A DNA stretch of 64,000 nucleotides from Rhabdornis inornatus (taxonomy: Eukaryota; Chordata; Aves; Passeriformes; Rhabdornithidae). A model generated the notes under the pieces. That model did no database searches. It was not told the origin of the DNA and saw only the letters and a program-made list of their open reading frames with translations. The number at the start of each line of letters is the position of its first letter. Position 1 is the stretch's first letter. Positions 1 to 13,500 of this stretch are shown here, in pieces. A program made the translations under genes and the position numbers. Location of the stretch: positions 58,235-122,234 of the forward strand of contig VWZS01002677.1 in NCBI GenBank assembly GCA_013397075.1. The letters are read 5' to 3'.

Positions 1-3000
1 CTTCAAATATCTTAGAGCAGATGCTGTTCATGGGCAGTGCCTCTGTGTCAGTGTGCCACCAATTCACATGATTGCCAGCTTGAAAATGATATATAGAGAG
101 AGTCAAGTAAGGACATGTTGCTTTGTGCCCATTTGATGTGCACCCTGTGTCTCTCATCTTGGCCAAGATGAAATTTTAACACTTGAAGCAGAGAGAGGAA
201 GAAGAAACATGTTGCGGGTTGGAAAGGGAAAGGATTCTGTGTCTAGTACTGTGTTTGTGAGCAGAGGTCTGTGTGAACACACACAGAAATAATCACCTGT
301 GTTCATCAGAAGCACAGCCCCAGCAAGTTACATCCTGAATTATTCTGGTGCTCAGTGATATTAGCTACCACTTGGAGCAGTCAGGTTTTGGCTCAGACAT
401 TAAGCCTATCATGGATGAGGATTATTTTGACTTCTTTCAATGGTTATGGACAATAGTATCTCAGCAAAACAACTGTGAGGAAATCCACAAAAGATCTGGC
501 AGAACTGGCTCCTGGAGAATTAAAAAATCAAGCTTTTTTATCTCCATCTGTTTTGTCTGTGCCTATCTGCCAAAAAGAACATGCTGAATTTCAGTTCATG
601 AATGAATGAGGGTCTGTTTGGTTTCTTTGAAAGGACATTTGACTCTAGTCAAATTATCTACAGAAAGGCTAAGCATAATTTACTAGAGTCTTAAAGGAGG
701 CCATTCTTGCATGGGCTAATTTTTTTTAAATAAATCAAGAAATGTATGACTAGAAGCTCTGAAGAACAACTCATGAATTTCTGTGACTGCTAAAGTAGTG
801 GTTCTGAAGTACCATAGTGAAGAAGCTGAGAGAGCTCTGAGTTTGAGTGGGATTAGTTGCTTATTAAATTTTTACTATGAGTAAGACAGTTAACTAGCTA
901 GACACTTCCAGAGAGACAAACAGCACTCGACAGAAATGTTGTTTTGGTTGTGGGTTTGTATGTATGTGTAGGCTTTTTTGTTTTTTTTTAAAAATTAACT
1001 AGTTATTTGAGTTTAAGCAGAAGGGTGTTTTGTTTGGGTTTTTTTCCCCATAAGGACAATGAACCAGTAACAAGTATTTTCCACTTTAGTAGAATTCAAT
1101 AAGAATGTGTACACATGGAACCTGGAGATTTTGTAAGCTGAAATGTTAGTCACTAAGTGAGGTGTGTGTCCAAAAGGAACTGGTTTGCAAAACAATGATA
1201 TAAGTTTATATTTAGTATGAAAGAAGAAATGGGTCATCCAGAAGATTTTAAGATTGTGTTTAGCTGTTCAGGAGCTTGCTCTGATGGGGATGTTTGACCT
1301 GCTTGGTACAGGATGTTCACAGAGCTGAAAACAACAGGGGTTGGAAAGGCAGATATGTATGTCAAGGGTGATGGACACAAAAAAAAAATACTTTAAACCT
1401 TAGCATTTAAGTGCGAGGATAATGTAAATTGTTAGGAAATAGTAATGTTTTGATAGTTTGACGAATATTTTATCCCCAAATGAAACACAATTGATGAGAG
1501 CACTCTGAACTAAAAAGCTAAAAGCTCAGGGAACAAAGGAAGGCTGGTCTGGCAGGAATTATTACAAATCTGAGAATGATAAACAGGATTGCATCAAGGA
1601 TAACTGAGTCCCTGTTTTCTTCAGTGCAAAACCTTCCTCACATGCAATAAGATAGGTAGCTAATATAGCTAGCTAATAATAGTTTTCAAGTTAATCAAGG
1701 GGGAATAAATCATTAAGTAGACTTGACAAGAATGTAGAAGACATGGAATTAATAATCACAAATACAAACAGTATTTTTAAATCCTTGTCTTTGACAGAGG
1801 AATGCAACAATAATCAGCATCAAGGTCATCAAGGGTGTTGAGGAAAATGTACATGGAGAGACCCAAATTAAACACATGCTTTACAGTAGCATATTTTGCA
1901 GTTATTAGCAATACAAAAGTGAATGAAATTGCGAAAAAATACTGTAGTTTGAAAGACCTCTGTGAATTAGTTGCTACAGTCCATGTTACTTCAGCCAGTA
2001 AGTGGAGTTGAATTAAATTGTACATGCTAATGGACATAATGGTACCTAATTTTCATTTGATACAGGAACTGAGAGTGGGAGGTTTGCATGTGTGTGTTGA
2101 TATTTTTTTAACCAAAGAAGCTCTTTAATTGCATGTGACTTGCATCGAAAATTGTTGAAAATTTCCATTTTCATCATTCCACCTCTATCTGTAGCATGGG
2201 TTCATTATAGAGAGGAGCCCAAAGGATTAGCCTTGAAATTGGCTAAAGGGACTAAATATTAATCAAAATATATTATAACTGAACTGGCCAGGGTGAAAAC
2301 CCTATGTATAGTTAGTAGCATGAGGAGAAATGTTGGGATGAAAGAGTAAAGATGGACTCCTGGGACAGGGGATAAAGATCTGGAATATGATTCTTTCAAG
2401 AATGAATAGTGGTACTGGAGCTGCTTAGTCAATGGGAGGAAATTGTGTATGACCGGGGCAGAGCAGAGTCATGGGAGACAGTGCCATGCTGGCAGCTGAA
2501 CTGGGGCTGGTGAAATTGTTATGTATGACAAGGTTGGCATCCTGAGCTGATCCAAACTAAGCAGAAACAAGTTGACTACAGCCAGCTGAAGGATAAATAT
2601 ACAGCAAAAGAGGGGTTTAATCTGCTTGACATAGACAAAAAAAGAAGAAAATGTACGTGTTGTTTGAAATTTAATTAATGGGGAGATATGTTTTTTTGGG
2701 TTAAGGATAGGTAGAGGTTGTATGCAGCATGCCATGTGGGAGATGCTGTTGTATAAACTACAGTTTATTTTACTATATTTGCATTTATCTCCCCGTCCTA
2801 GCCTTCACCCTTCCCCTGGGTCACTGAGAGGTAAACTAGTTGAATGGTCACAGTTCTGGCACTATTTTTCATTCTGGAACTGTTAGGAGCATATTGGAAT
2901 TGTGAAAGCAAACTATGAAGAACACTGGCAAGTTCTGTGAAGGAATTTGCAGCCCTAAACAGCAGGGTGAAACAGAAGAGTCCTCACCCGACTGAATTAC

Positions 3001-3092
3001 CTTAGTTTTTCTCAACTGCTTTCCAAATTATAGCAGTTTTTTTCTGATTGATTTTAATCTCCATCAGAAATTTCTGCCTTTCACCTTTACCC
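1..3092. other. A+T-rich non-coding DNA, no gene seen
   Basis: I see no gene here. Open frames are short, with frequent stops on both strands, and none carries a recognisable domain. The only structure is low complexity: a T-rich run near 974-990 and an A10 run near 1380. The composition matches intergenic or intronic vertebrate DNA. Confidence 0.6.
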
Positions 3093-3154
3093 TTTTGTTT
3101 GTTTTTTTTTTGTTGTTGTTGTTTTGTTTTGGTTGTTTTGTTTTGTTATTTTTA
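3093..3154. repeat. T/G low-complexity tract (TTG/TTTTG units)
   Basis: About 60 bases contain only T and G apart from one A near the end. They include a T10 run, (TTG)3-4 and several TTTTG units. Such tracts often grow from degenerate poly(A) tails of retroposed copies read on the opposite strand, or by replication slippage. No attached retroelement body is recognisable on either side, so I class it as a simple repeat. Confidence 0.85.
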
Positions 3155-6100
3155 ACTAGCTCAGTTTACTAAGTTTCATTTAACTCTTCCCTCCAAGCCT
3201 GTCTGCTTGGAATGGTTTCTTGCTAGCCTTGCCACAATAAATAGACAAGAGAAAGAATCAAGACTGTGCCGTTGTACTGAATTGTCATCTAGAGATTTGA
3301 ATTCCAGAATTTTTATGCCTGCTTTGCAGCTGCTGTTGTTTGTGCTTGGTGTCAACCTGCAGGATGGAGGGAAGATTAGTTGAGCAATTTGGTAGAGACA
3401 TAAACAGCATCGGTGAGACTGATAACAGATAATCTCATCCTCTTGCCTGTTCTTTCGTCTTCGCTTGTGTTCAGCTTGAGCCCATTGCACAAATTTTGCC
3501 CATTTTTACCCTTTTGATCTGTCCCTCTTTTACTCTGTTTGGCATTAACTTTTCCATAGGAAGCAGGTTACTGTGGCACATGAGAGAGTCAGCAGCAGCT
3601 TCACCAGATGTTTCCCAGCATGCTGGAACTGCAAAGCATTCCCCATAACAAGAAAATAGCAAAGTTGATACCTGGTACTTTGTCAATACTGAGGGGGGTC
3701 AGGGATGCTCTGGGGCTGCCTGGCTATACCAAGAAATTTATAACTTGGCACTTCACTCAAATGGGACTTGGAAAAAAGTTTATCTTGGTGATCTCAGGGA
3801 AATAGTGCTTCTGTTATACCTTGGTTGAAGCTCAATTAAGATTGAATGAAAGTTTTATAATGCAGCTCTTCCAGCTCCAGAAGATTTAGAAAGCGATGGG
3901 GGCAGTTGTACAGAGAACAAGATTGCACTGAGCGTTGCTTTGTGCATCAGATGAAGTGTAGAGTAGTTCTTAAATTTGTGGTTGGGAGCACCCAAACAAA
4001 ATAGCTGGGAGATTAATGAGTCTTGTGCTGCAAGGCATTCTTCCAAGAGAAGAAGGTACTTTGCTATTTTATCTTTTAGCCACAGGTGTATATTTGGTGC
4101 TAATAGTGCTCTTGAGATCATCAAGAGGAAAATGCCGGAGGCACAGCAGGATTTGGAACGGCTAGTCATTTATTATCCTTGCGTACAGTCGCTGTGAGAG
4201 AAACATGTTAAATTGTCTAGCATGTAGTGAGGGTGGGGAAGAGCATCTAAAGCTTGCTGAGAACTGCCTGCTGTGACAGAAACAACTCGATTTCCCTACA
4301 AAGGAATGGGCATATGTCCAGATTCAGGAGGAGTACAGTTAATAAAGAATTCTGGAAGACTGCTACTCTCAGAATGATTCAGTGACTATCATACAAACTT
4401 CTTAAAAGTAGTATAGCTTTTGAACAGTCTCAGTGAGAAAGCCTGTTCCTGGAACCAGTACAAATAGCTTTCAACAGAGGGAAACCGCTTGTTTTTGAAA
4501 TCATCATGGCTATCTGAAATGATAGCTGCTAATAGGTGCTGCTATTAAGAGGTGAGGATTATGGGATGCCCTACTGAAACATGTCTGGCAGCTGAAGCTA
4601 TCTGTGGATGACTCAGGATCAGTTTACTCCATCCAGAGAGTGCCTTTTTGCAGTAAAGGTGAAAATTGGATGTGAGCATTATCACTGAGGTCTTCTCTTT
4701 ACTACAAATCCTGGATCATCAAAAAAGGCTTTGAGAAACACAGGCAGTAAGGCAAGGGAGAAATTAATCAGTATAGCTTTATGGCACAGTATTGAGGCAC
4801 ATGTTTTCCAGACTTCTTGTTCAGGGTCTCTGGACACCTTGGGAGTGCTTGTTAATATGAATTTCCGTGAGGCAGATCAGATCTTGATCTTAGCTCTGTG
4901 ATTTTTGTGTAGGAAACAGGATCAGAGCAGGCAGCATTGCTCATATTAGATGAAGTGGAGTCTAATAAAAGAGCCCTGCATAACTTGAAACTAATACAAT
5001 GGCAGATCCAAGGGGAGTGACAGATAGGTGGTTTTTGTGTATTCACCTGGGAGAGGGAGGATGGAGATATTGTTCCCTAATTACTGTCATTAAAAACAAG
5101 GGGGGAAAAAATAAAATAAACAAATAAAACCCATGTAAATTAATGTTTGTGACACTGGTCAAGACAATGAAGATGAGAACACAGGTGTTTCTGTGGCATA
5201 GGCATGTAAATGGTTCTGTGGAGCTTCCTGTAGCCTGTCACAGTTTTGAATATTTCCTTAGTTATCATACAGAAGCTCATAAAGCCTGAGGACTCAATGT
5301 ATGTGAAATAAAAGGAGGGAAATATTTAGCTACAGTTGTCAACAGCTTCAGGTACTTAAGAGATAGCTTTGCCACATTTCAGCAGTCTGAAGGCCCAATA
5401 CCATAAAAACCTGATGTACAGGAAAGATATTGGGACAAATATATCAAAGAGAGGTATCTACTATGCTCATCTACTTTTTGTCACAAGACAATATGATTTT
5501 TACATGGATTTCTTTTCTGTATTGTGATTTGTTCTATGCACAGGACTGCACTCAAAAGAATCCAGTTCTATTAAACTGCTCAATCATGAATATACTTGAG
5601 AACAACTGTTAGACCATTGGCAAATAGTATAGATTAGAGCAGCTGAAATTAACTACATCTATATTCAAATGTATTAATTTATTAATAAATGTATATATAA
5701 ATACATCAGACAAAACTAAATGGATATACAAATATATACAAAGGCTTTAATATTTTGTTTGATAAAATATAAGCATCTCATTGAAAAGCAGCAAGATAGA
5801 AAATATGCTGCAGAAATTCTTGCAGCATTTTTATAAAGCTTTTGAATGTCACTGTGTTTTATAATAAAGCATACTGTGTATAGCAGGTTCTCCCTCTTAA
5901 TTCTGTTAACACATTCAGAGATACACAAGAAATCACTAATGCTGCTGGAATGACAGTGAAAAGACCAATATCTAATCTCTCATTTAAAAACACTAAAAGC
6001 TATTATGTAGGACTTGCTAAATATTAAAAGTTACTTTATATAAAACTGTTATGTAATCTACAGAGCCAGGAAAGAATAACTTTTTTTTAGCTGTCTGAGC

Positions 6101-8296
6101 AAAATAAAATAAAAACCAAAAAAGTCTGCTTTTTAAAAAGGCTTCTGCTGTTCTCAGATGACAAAAAGTGGATTATAGAAGTTGTCCCTGTAGCAGAAAC
6201 AGAAGTACTGGAGGTATTGAAGTTTTTGCTTTCCCATAAAGTAACAGAAGAAAGTAGTTTTCCCCTATTGTGTCTTATAAAATTGTTAAGGCTCTATTGA
6301 ATCCAATTCTTGGAAAAATTAGAGGCTGTGAGACGTTTAATTTTTTCTAAGTTTCCTTAGGCATTGTATTGAAAAAATGCTTTTAAAGTGAAAGATCTTT
6401 CAGAGCATGTCAGAGTCAGAATATAAACTGTCAGAATTTCTTTAGAGATTACAAACTCCAAACACTAACAAAATTGCTTTCCACAGCAGGATTGCTCTTA
6501 TGAAGGGTATTTTCAAATGCTAAATTTATGGCAGAAAACATCTTGGAGGTAGGATAGGTTCAGTTGGCTGGCATTTTGTTCAGCAGGACTTTGTGTCCAG
6601 ACTAATAGAGTGTTCTGCTTTTCTGGGTACTACTACCAACACCTTTCTTGTGATGAAGACCAGAGTGCCTGCATTGGGAAGAAGGCAGTTGGCAGTGTAG
6701 AGTGGGCCTGTTCAGTTAAATTCGTAAAAGTTATGAACAAAATTCAAGCAATTTATGTCCCTGTAGTAATTTGGTAGCCTCAGAGATATTCCTTTAGTTT
6801 TTGAAACTCATTCACTCTAGGTACCCTTCTTCCACTTCCTCTTTTCCACTTGAGAGGGAAGGCTGGACTGATTAGTTTAAAAATGCAGATAGAGTGCTAG
6901 ATTTGTATTATTGAAAATCTAGCAGCAAGCTGGAAGTTTCATTGGCCTTCATCAAAGAAGTTAAGAAATTATACTTTATTCATCTTGTTGAGGGGATTTA
7001 TTACACTGAGACGAGAACATTCAAAGTGGTATTTTCGGCCATATTGAGGAAATGTATTTCTCTCCTTGGTTTAGATGATGTCACATTCAGCACTGATGAG
7101 ATGCAAGGTCCAATGTTCTTGTCTCAAAATGAGATGGGAGAGAAGAAAGTGGGTCACACATGATGTGAGATGAGAAGACATAGCAGATGTTGTACATCTA
7201 TCACACACTCATGCAGTACACGTTCCATGACCCTAAAGCTTTTTTTTTTTAAATTCTCTTCAAAGGACAGCATAGCATTTTTAAAACAATAGAATTTGAG
7301 TGATTCTATCATGCAGGGTGAGGTAATATGTCTTCAAGATAAAAGCTTGAAAAAATACGTGGATTTATATGTCTCATGTTCAGAGGAAAGGAATAATTTC
7401 AAGAGTTTTTTTTTCCGAATGTTATACTGCCTGTAAAATGATGATTTCTTTTAACAGTAATGTTCTCTGTAGGCATTTTTTACAAAAGCTATACCCACTA
7501 CAGTGATCCAAACTGAAGACCTATTTTGTAGTAATCTAGATAGATTGAACATAGCAGACACAATTTTGAAAAGTAAGTTTCTCAGCCTTCCTGTGGAAGT
7601 TCACTGAAGACTTGAAACTGCATTGATTTCCCATGAAGCTTCAATTTTTAGTTGTTCAGTTACTTACAAGAAAAATCTGTTTCTCCCCGCATACCTTTCT
7701 TGTGTGCCATCTTGATATAAATTAAAATACTCTCCATAAGCTGGATAAATCCAATTGTCAGGAGTTCCATTAAGTAAACACCTGACATGAGAAGGATATG
7801 ACACACATTGTCCAGTTATCTCGCTGTGGTTTGGTTCTGCTTTCTAAGCTACGTTCACCAAACTGCAGTGTAATCTCACTTAGCGAGTGTCTGAAGTGAA
7901 GGACAAGTCAAGGGCTTGTGAAGCATAGTGGTAATTTTTGGTTTTGCTAGAAAATATTACTGAAAGTGCTTCAAAATATTGTGGTTGTGATTCTTTTCTT
8001 TTTCTCATTGTCATTCTGTTGTCTTCAGCTGAAATGCCTGATATGCCCAGGCAGAGAATTCCTAATATTTGTAATTTGTATAATTAGCCTTAAATGTTTT
8101 CAAATAAAATTGTTGTTCCATGTCTGTGCTATAGCAGTAGGCTTAACCAGTGCATGGCTTCTAACTCTTCTGTATTGTGCAACTCATCTCTGCAAACATT
8201 ATTTTCTATGATTCTGTTGGCTTGCTCACAGTTCTTGGTGGAATTTTGGTTGATGTCACAGATACACGACAGAGTGAAATATTCAGAAACTCTCCT
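3155..8296. other. Non-coding DNA, no gene seen
   Basis: There is no convincing gene. Open frames of about 60-105 codons at 3176-3490 (minus), 3608-3805 (plus) and 3976-4197 (plus) overlap one another on both strands, have no recognisable domain and are what chance gives in a slightly GC-richer stretch. A very A+T-rich patch of TATA/TAAT words lies at about 5640-5770, and a T10 run lies near 7231. Confidence 0.55.
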
Positions 8297-8368
8297 TGTT
8301 TTTTTGTTTTGTTGTTTTTTGTTAGTTTGGATTTTTGGGGGGGGGGTTGTTTATGTTTTTTTTTTTTT
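8297..8368. repeat. T-rich tract with G10 and T13 homopolymers
   Basis: A T/G-rich stretch includes a run of ten G at 8337-8346 and a run of thirteen T at 8356-8368. It is a simple repeat with no associated element. Both homopolymers are prone to sequencing length error. Confidence 0.85.
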
Positions 8369-9582
8369 ATTCATCTGGTGATATTTGTTTAGAACCGATC
8401 CAATCATATCGATTTTTTTATTCTTGAATTCTCACTCAGGATGCTTTGGTTAGGCTGGCTCTTCCTAGTTAGTTAGGAAAAAAAAAAAGTAAGTCTTAAA
8501 CAGAGAACAAAAATAAATTGCAGAGCAGTGTTTTGGCAGTGGAAGATACACTTGTGTTTCTAATACTGCCAAAGATGTGAGTTCAAAGATGCCAAAAGCA
8601 CTGCAAAAGTTAATATAGAAAAAAGAAAACAAACGGACTTAAGAGTTTCAGCAATGAAAGATCATTGTGTAATGTTCATTGGAACTGAAAAATGTGCCTG
8701 TTATGCCTCTAGAATTTGATGGGACAGCCATGGAAACAGTAATAACTTTGTGACTGTTGGCTAATTATGTGGAATTTCTACCAAAAAAAGGTTATACATA
8801 GCCTAAAGTATTGAAGACTTAATGAAACTGTCATCACTGTAGTGATAAATATCTGTTCCAGAATGTCTTCTCAGTACTGTAATCATACCAGAATATATAG
8901 TTGGCCATAATTCTGTAATGCCACTATATTTTTTAAAGAAATTATAGGCCTTCAAGTAGGCTATATGTAAAAACTAGGGATTTGCAGCATAAGTAGTTAG
9001 AACCACTTGGAATAAGTAATAATGACATCATTGAATCCTGAAGCTCAGAGCACTGATAATTTTGCCCAGTTACCTCATGGAATAGGTTTGAAATTCCCTT
9101 GAAAGCCTCCAAGTCAAATTCAGCTATTACGTAAATGATGGCTTAAGCTGATCATAAAAGTAGGCACATATAGCTTATATTTGTTTAGAATTTAGTAGGT
9201 CTGAAAAATTGATAGAGTAACATAGGCAGACATCAGGAAAGAGTAAAAATAAATCAGCAACTTCCCTGTTTAAGTTCCTATTTCTGCCATTCCCAACAGC
9301 CTGACAGGATCTCATATCAGTGGCAGTTGCTATATACTCAATTTAAAGTGTCTACTGTATGCTGAATTGGTGTAATTTCATGTGCACTTGTTCCATGACT
9401 TTGGTTTTCCTTTAAATATGTTAAATATTTAGCATGCAAAGAATAAGAACTAATTTCAGTGATGTATGTTGATTAGGCTCTTGTTAGGCATAAATAAGGG
9501 TTATCTTGTGCTATACAGTACATTTCATTGCCTATTTAATACACACACAGCTTTCTCTGCCTTCTTCGACTTCCACCCACAG
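8369..9582. other. A+T-rich DNA, no gene seen
   Basis: Nothing identifiable beyond an A-run near 8479-8488. The last 35 bases form the pyrimidine-rich tract in front of the candidate exon that begins at 9583. Confidence 0.55.
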
Positions 9583-9810
9583 ACATTTAGACAAAGAGTG
9601 TAAACTGAAGTGTGAATCTCTTAGCTCTGGGCAAAGCCTGGTACAAGAAACAGCAATGTTTATTGATTACTTGCAGCTTTTTGACACTGTAAAACCAGGA
9701 GAAAACAAGGGTATAAAAACGTCAAGACTAAGGTTTAAAACTACCTCTTCAGAGCCAATACATGAATTTTGTGCTAAAATACGGACAATAGATGTGAAGA
9801 TGTATAGTTG
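9583..9810 (+). other. Candidate exon (unidentified, open frame)
   Basis: The block is preceded by an unusually clean pyrimidine tract (9551-9580) ending in CACAG, and is followed by GTAACT at 9811. One plus-strand frame is open across the whole block. The spacing is 228 bases, a multiple of three: one leading base, 75 codons and two trailing bases, so inclusion would keep a frame. The predicted peptide is polar, rich in Lys, Thr and Ser, and contains no domain I recognise. It starts HLDKECKLKCESLSSG and the frame stops one codon past the donor. It could be a real exon, a lncRNA exon or a chance splice-like pair; the frame has ordinary codon use but nothing decisive. Confidence 0.25.
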
Positions 9811-12360
9811 GTAACTTAAAAGTATGAAAGAAGGTAACATCTGGAATCATCAAAGTTTTGTAAGAAGAAAAGAACATGGTGATTTAGTGTATTGGATTTG
9901 TTGCTGTTGGTAAATTTAGCAACTGAGGGCAAAAAGAAAAGCAATATTAGAAGGCAGGTTACTAATGAAAGAGCATTTGTGAGTAGGACTTCTGATGTTG
10001 ACAGAATTTTCAAAGTGAATGAGATCATATGTTGAAAAAAAAGGATGAGAACACTTAGAGGGAAGGAGAAGAAATTTAATCATCTTAAAGAACACCCAGG
10101 AAGGTGTTCAAGGAAGATAAAGTTGGAGAATGAAATTTTCCACTCTGTCAAATGGATATAGATAAAATGAGAGGGTAGGAACAGAGGAATAAAATTGGGA
10201 GTTCAGGAATTAATATGTGCATAGGTACTCGTGCAAATAAAAAAGCTGCTCAAGTACAGAGGAGAGAGAAATTGGAAGGCATCTGGAGAAGGAATAGTGG
10301 CTTGAAAAATACTTTTTTTCTGGGATCAGTGAAAATTGGATATTTCAAAGAAATAGACTGAATACAGTCGTACTTTCAATCCAAGAAAACCAAATCCTTT
10401 AATCAAGACCTCTAACCTGAGGAACAATTAATAACTTACCACTGTTGCCATTGAAGAATTAAAATTCCCCTGGTTCGCTCAATAAACATTTATCTATGAT
10501 ATTTAAGATTATCTTCATGTCTTGAAACCATTATAAACATGTCTGGAAATGACACACTCCTACAGTTTCTATACAGCAGAATATGATGAAACCAGCCACC
10601 AAAAAATATTACATTTTCCACTTGCATTCATATCAGCTAACAGAATAATATCCATGTGATTTAGAACTAGACATTTCAAAAGTCTTTAAAGGATCTGAAA
10701 ATCAAGTTATAAACTATGATGCTTCCTAAAGTTCTCTAATAAATATATTGTTTCCATGTGATGTGCAAAGGAGAGGAAAAAATGTGGTGGCATAGAATAT
10801 TTTGTTCCTTTATTTTTCACTGTTGCTCATGCATATTTTGTACATTGTTTTTAAGGACTACATCAGTTAAGAAATAGTATTTCATGTTTAAAATATGAAT
10901 ACTCCAAGTCAATGAAGAGATTGCTGAGGTGTGGTTATTTTTTCTTACACAAACTCAAGGTTTCTAACCCAGTTCTGCCACTTGAATATTATCATTTTGA
11001 GACAGGTCTGTGATATCAGTAGTGTTTATTTTCATGTTTAAGTTATTTGTATTATAGTAGCACTTCAAGAAAAGAAAGTTTTGCCTTTCACAAATCTCTT
11101 ACTAGTGCTGACTGCCATGTGATTATCAGTTCGGTAATTTTTTGTGAGGCTGGGTTCAGGTAGCTAATATTGATATCCTAATTCCTGAATTCCACTGAAA
11201 GCAAAAGAGCAACTGAATGGAAATAAGATGATATAACTCTGAATTTTTAGGATGACTTTAGTTTTTTTTTTTAAAACTACAGCACATGAATGATAATTTG
11301 GGTATGTTCTTCTGATGAACCTGAGAGGTGGAAAAAGTTTAATTCCAGTAGGCCCCCACCTTTATTATTTTTTATTTCTTGCACTCAGTTGAAAAGGCAT
11401 TAAAAGGAAAGTACCTGGTCATTTCTGACATTTAATGTGAATTATTACAGATACATTAAAAGTATGTATATAAAAACTACTAGGGTGCAATTTTTGATGT
11501 GCTACAGGTAACTGGCAACTTTGACACTACTAAAAAAGCTGACATCTCAAAACCTCTCTAAAATTAGGAAAAAAATTCCATCAGGTTTAGTAAACAATAA
11601 ACACCTTGCTCAAGACTGAAAGGGAATTATAAGGCTGAAGATTAAAGAATCTTGATAAATAAAACTAACATTTGAGAGGGATGAAATGAAACCTAAGCAA
11701 AGCATAGGACACATTATGCAAGAAACAAGCAGGGACATTCTGGGGAAGGATAGTCTAATCCTATATATTATATATTTAGTATTGTTCATTCAGTATCAAT
11801 GTAAAGCATGAAATAGCCAATACAGGCCTTGGGAGGACTGGACCAAATAAAAAAAACAAATATTTCTTCATCCTGTTTTCACTTAGAATGGAAAGAAATA
11901 TTCTTAGCAAACCTGCAAACCACACAAACTGTCGTTTAGTGATTCACTGTAGCAGAACGGAATTGAAAAAGATTCCTTTAAAATAGCAATGAACATGTCT
12001 GTCTCTACTTTAAATGAACACAAATATCTGAAATACGTGGTGGCATTATGAAACAACTAAGGATATATTAACGAGAAACCTCTAACACAGACTTTAACAA
12101 CGGGGTGTATGCAATATCTTTGAGAAGGAAGTAAGGAGTAGTGAATTTCTGTACTCTAGATTACTTCATAAATATAAAAACAAATAAATATTTATGATAA
12201 ATATGGATAGAAGTAATTATTTAAGTAAAGATAACACTAGGGGAATTTTTTCCAAGAAATCAAGGTGCGCTGAGAATGCAGATTCCATTGATTTTTCTCT
12301 CTTAGTCATGGGCCTTTGAAATCTCTCGAATATGATTAACAGAAATTATTTCTTCTCAAG
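9811..12360. other. A+T-rich DNA, no gene seen
   Basis: No gene or recognisable transposon. The one structural item is an imperfectly spaced inverted repeat at 12166-12197: TCATAAATAT with its exact reverse complement after a 12-base spacer, in very A+T-rich DNA where this is not surprising. Confidence 0.55.
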
Positions 12361-13500
12361 TGCAAGATAGATCTGAATGATCATTTTATGAGTTAATGAA
12401 TACCTGGTAAATCAAGTGCAATAAACATTGTTGTGTTTCCACACCAGGATTCTGGGCTGAGGAAGTGCCATTCAACATCGTGCACAAATGAGATAAAATT
12501 GAGCCATAAAATCAGGAACACAGAGTGAGGAAGGAGGTGTTAGACAGTGAGGCAAATTAACGCAGCTCCAATTACTTGGGTCAAGTTTGCTTTACAGATG
12601 CAACTTAAACTTATATTTGCAAAGAGAAACAAGAAAGGTAAGCGCAATGATGCTTGACATCTAAGAAGGCGAAGTGATACTTTTAGATGGTTTAACATAA
12701 ATCTTACATTAAATCATTCAGTCTTAGCAGTGCTTTATAACAACAAAAGGCGAGGAAAAACTGGTAAATGGTTCATCTGCACAGGGAGTTTGTTTAGCTG
12801 CTACATAATACTGTATTTTCCTAAAAGGAATAATTTCTATTTCCAGAGCTACCTGTTTTGTAAAGCTTCACATGAGCATTGCTGACCCCCACGGACTGGA
12901 AAATCATGTGGCTTTTCAAACCCTCATGTTTTACTCTGATGGTTTTGTCTTTGGTGCATTGGGGCCAGTGGGAACTCACCTAAGGCTCTGACCCTCACCT
13001 GGGAGGAAAACCATCATTTACTATGCAGCTTTTATAAAACCATGAAAGTTGGCAGAAGTGTGTATATAGTTTTATTTTCTAGCTAGTTAGGCTGGAGACA
13101 GAATTTGATTTAGCTTTTGCCTCGGACAAAAATTTTAATTGGCAACACCACTAAAAGTAGAAAAGCCATTTGCTTGAGAAAATAAAAGCTCTACAAGCCA
13201 TCTAAGTACTCAGACATAACACTGCAAACTTGCTGCACTTCTGTGCTTTGGTCTGTGCAATTAATATGAAGATCAAAGGTGATTCACATTTTTCTTTAGG
13301 TAAGTATTCTTTTATTAGCAAAGCTGCATTCAAAATTGAGAAAGCTGTGAAAGACAGCTTAATAGTTTATTAAAAATAAAAAGCCAGCATTGTTTTTAAC
13401 CGAACTGCGCTTTCACAAAAGTGATCTGCACAAGCCCTTACAGATTTATCAATTCCCACCACTTTAAGTGATTTTCTACTTTTGTACTTAGATTATGAAA
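12361..13500. promoter_or_regulatory. Possible conserved non-coding / enhancer-like block
   Basis: The segment has no open frame of note, but mixes balanced, low-repeat sequence with several recognisable factor words. A consensus TCF/LEF word AGATCAAAGG lies at 13270-13279 close to a TAAT-containing stretch, and further TAATTA-like and AATTAAC words are scattered from about 12550. This resembles vertebrate developmental enhancers, but conservation cannot be judged from one sequence. The call is an inference from motif content only and may be wrong. Confidence 0.2.

Noticed and set aside
12166..12197. TCATAAATAT inverted repeat as a hairpin or origin-like element
   Set aside because: Arms are nearly all A/T in strongly A+T-rich DNA, so symmetry of this size is expected by chance.
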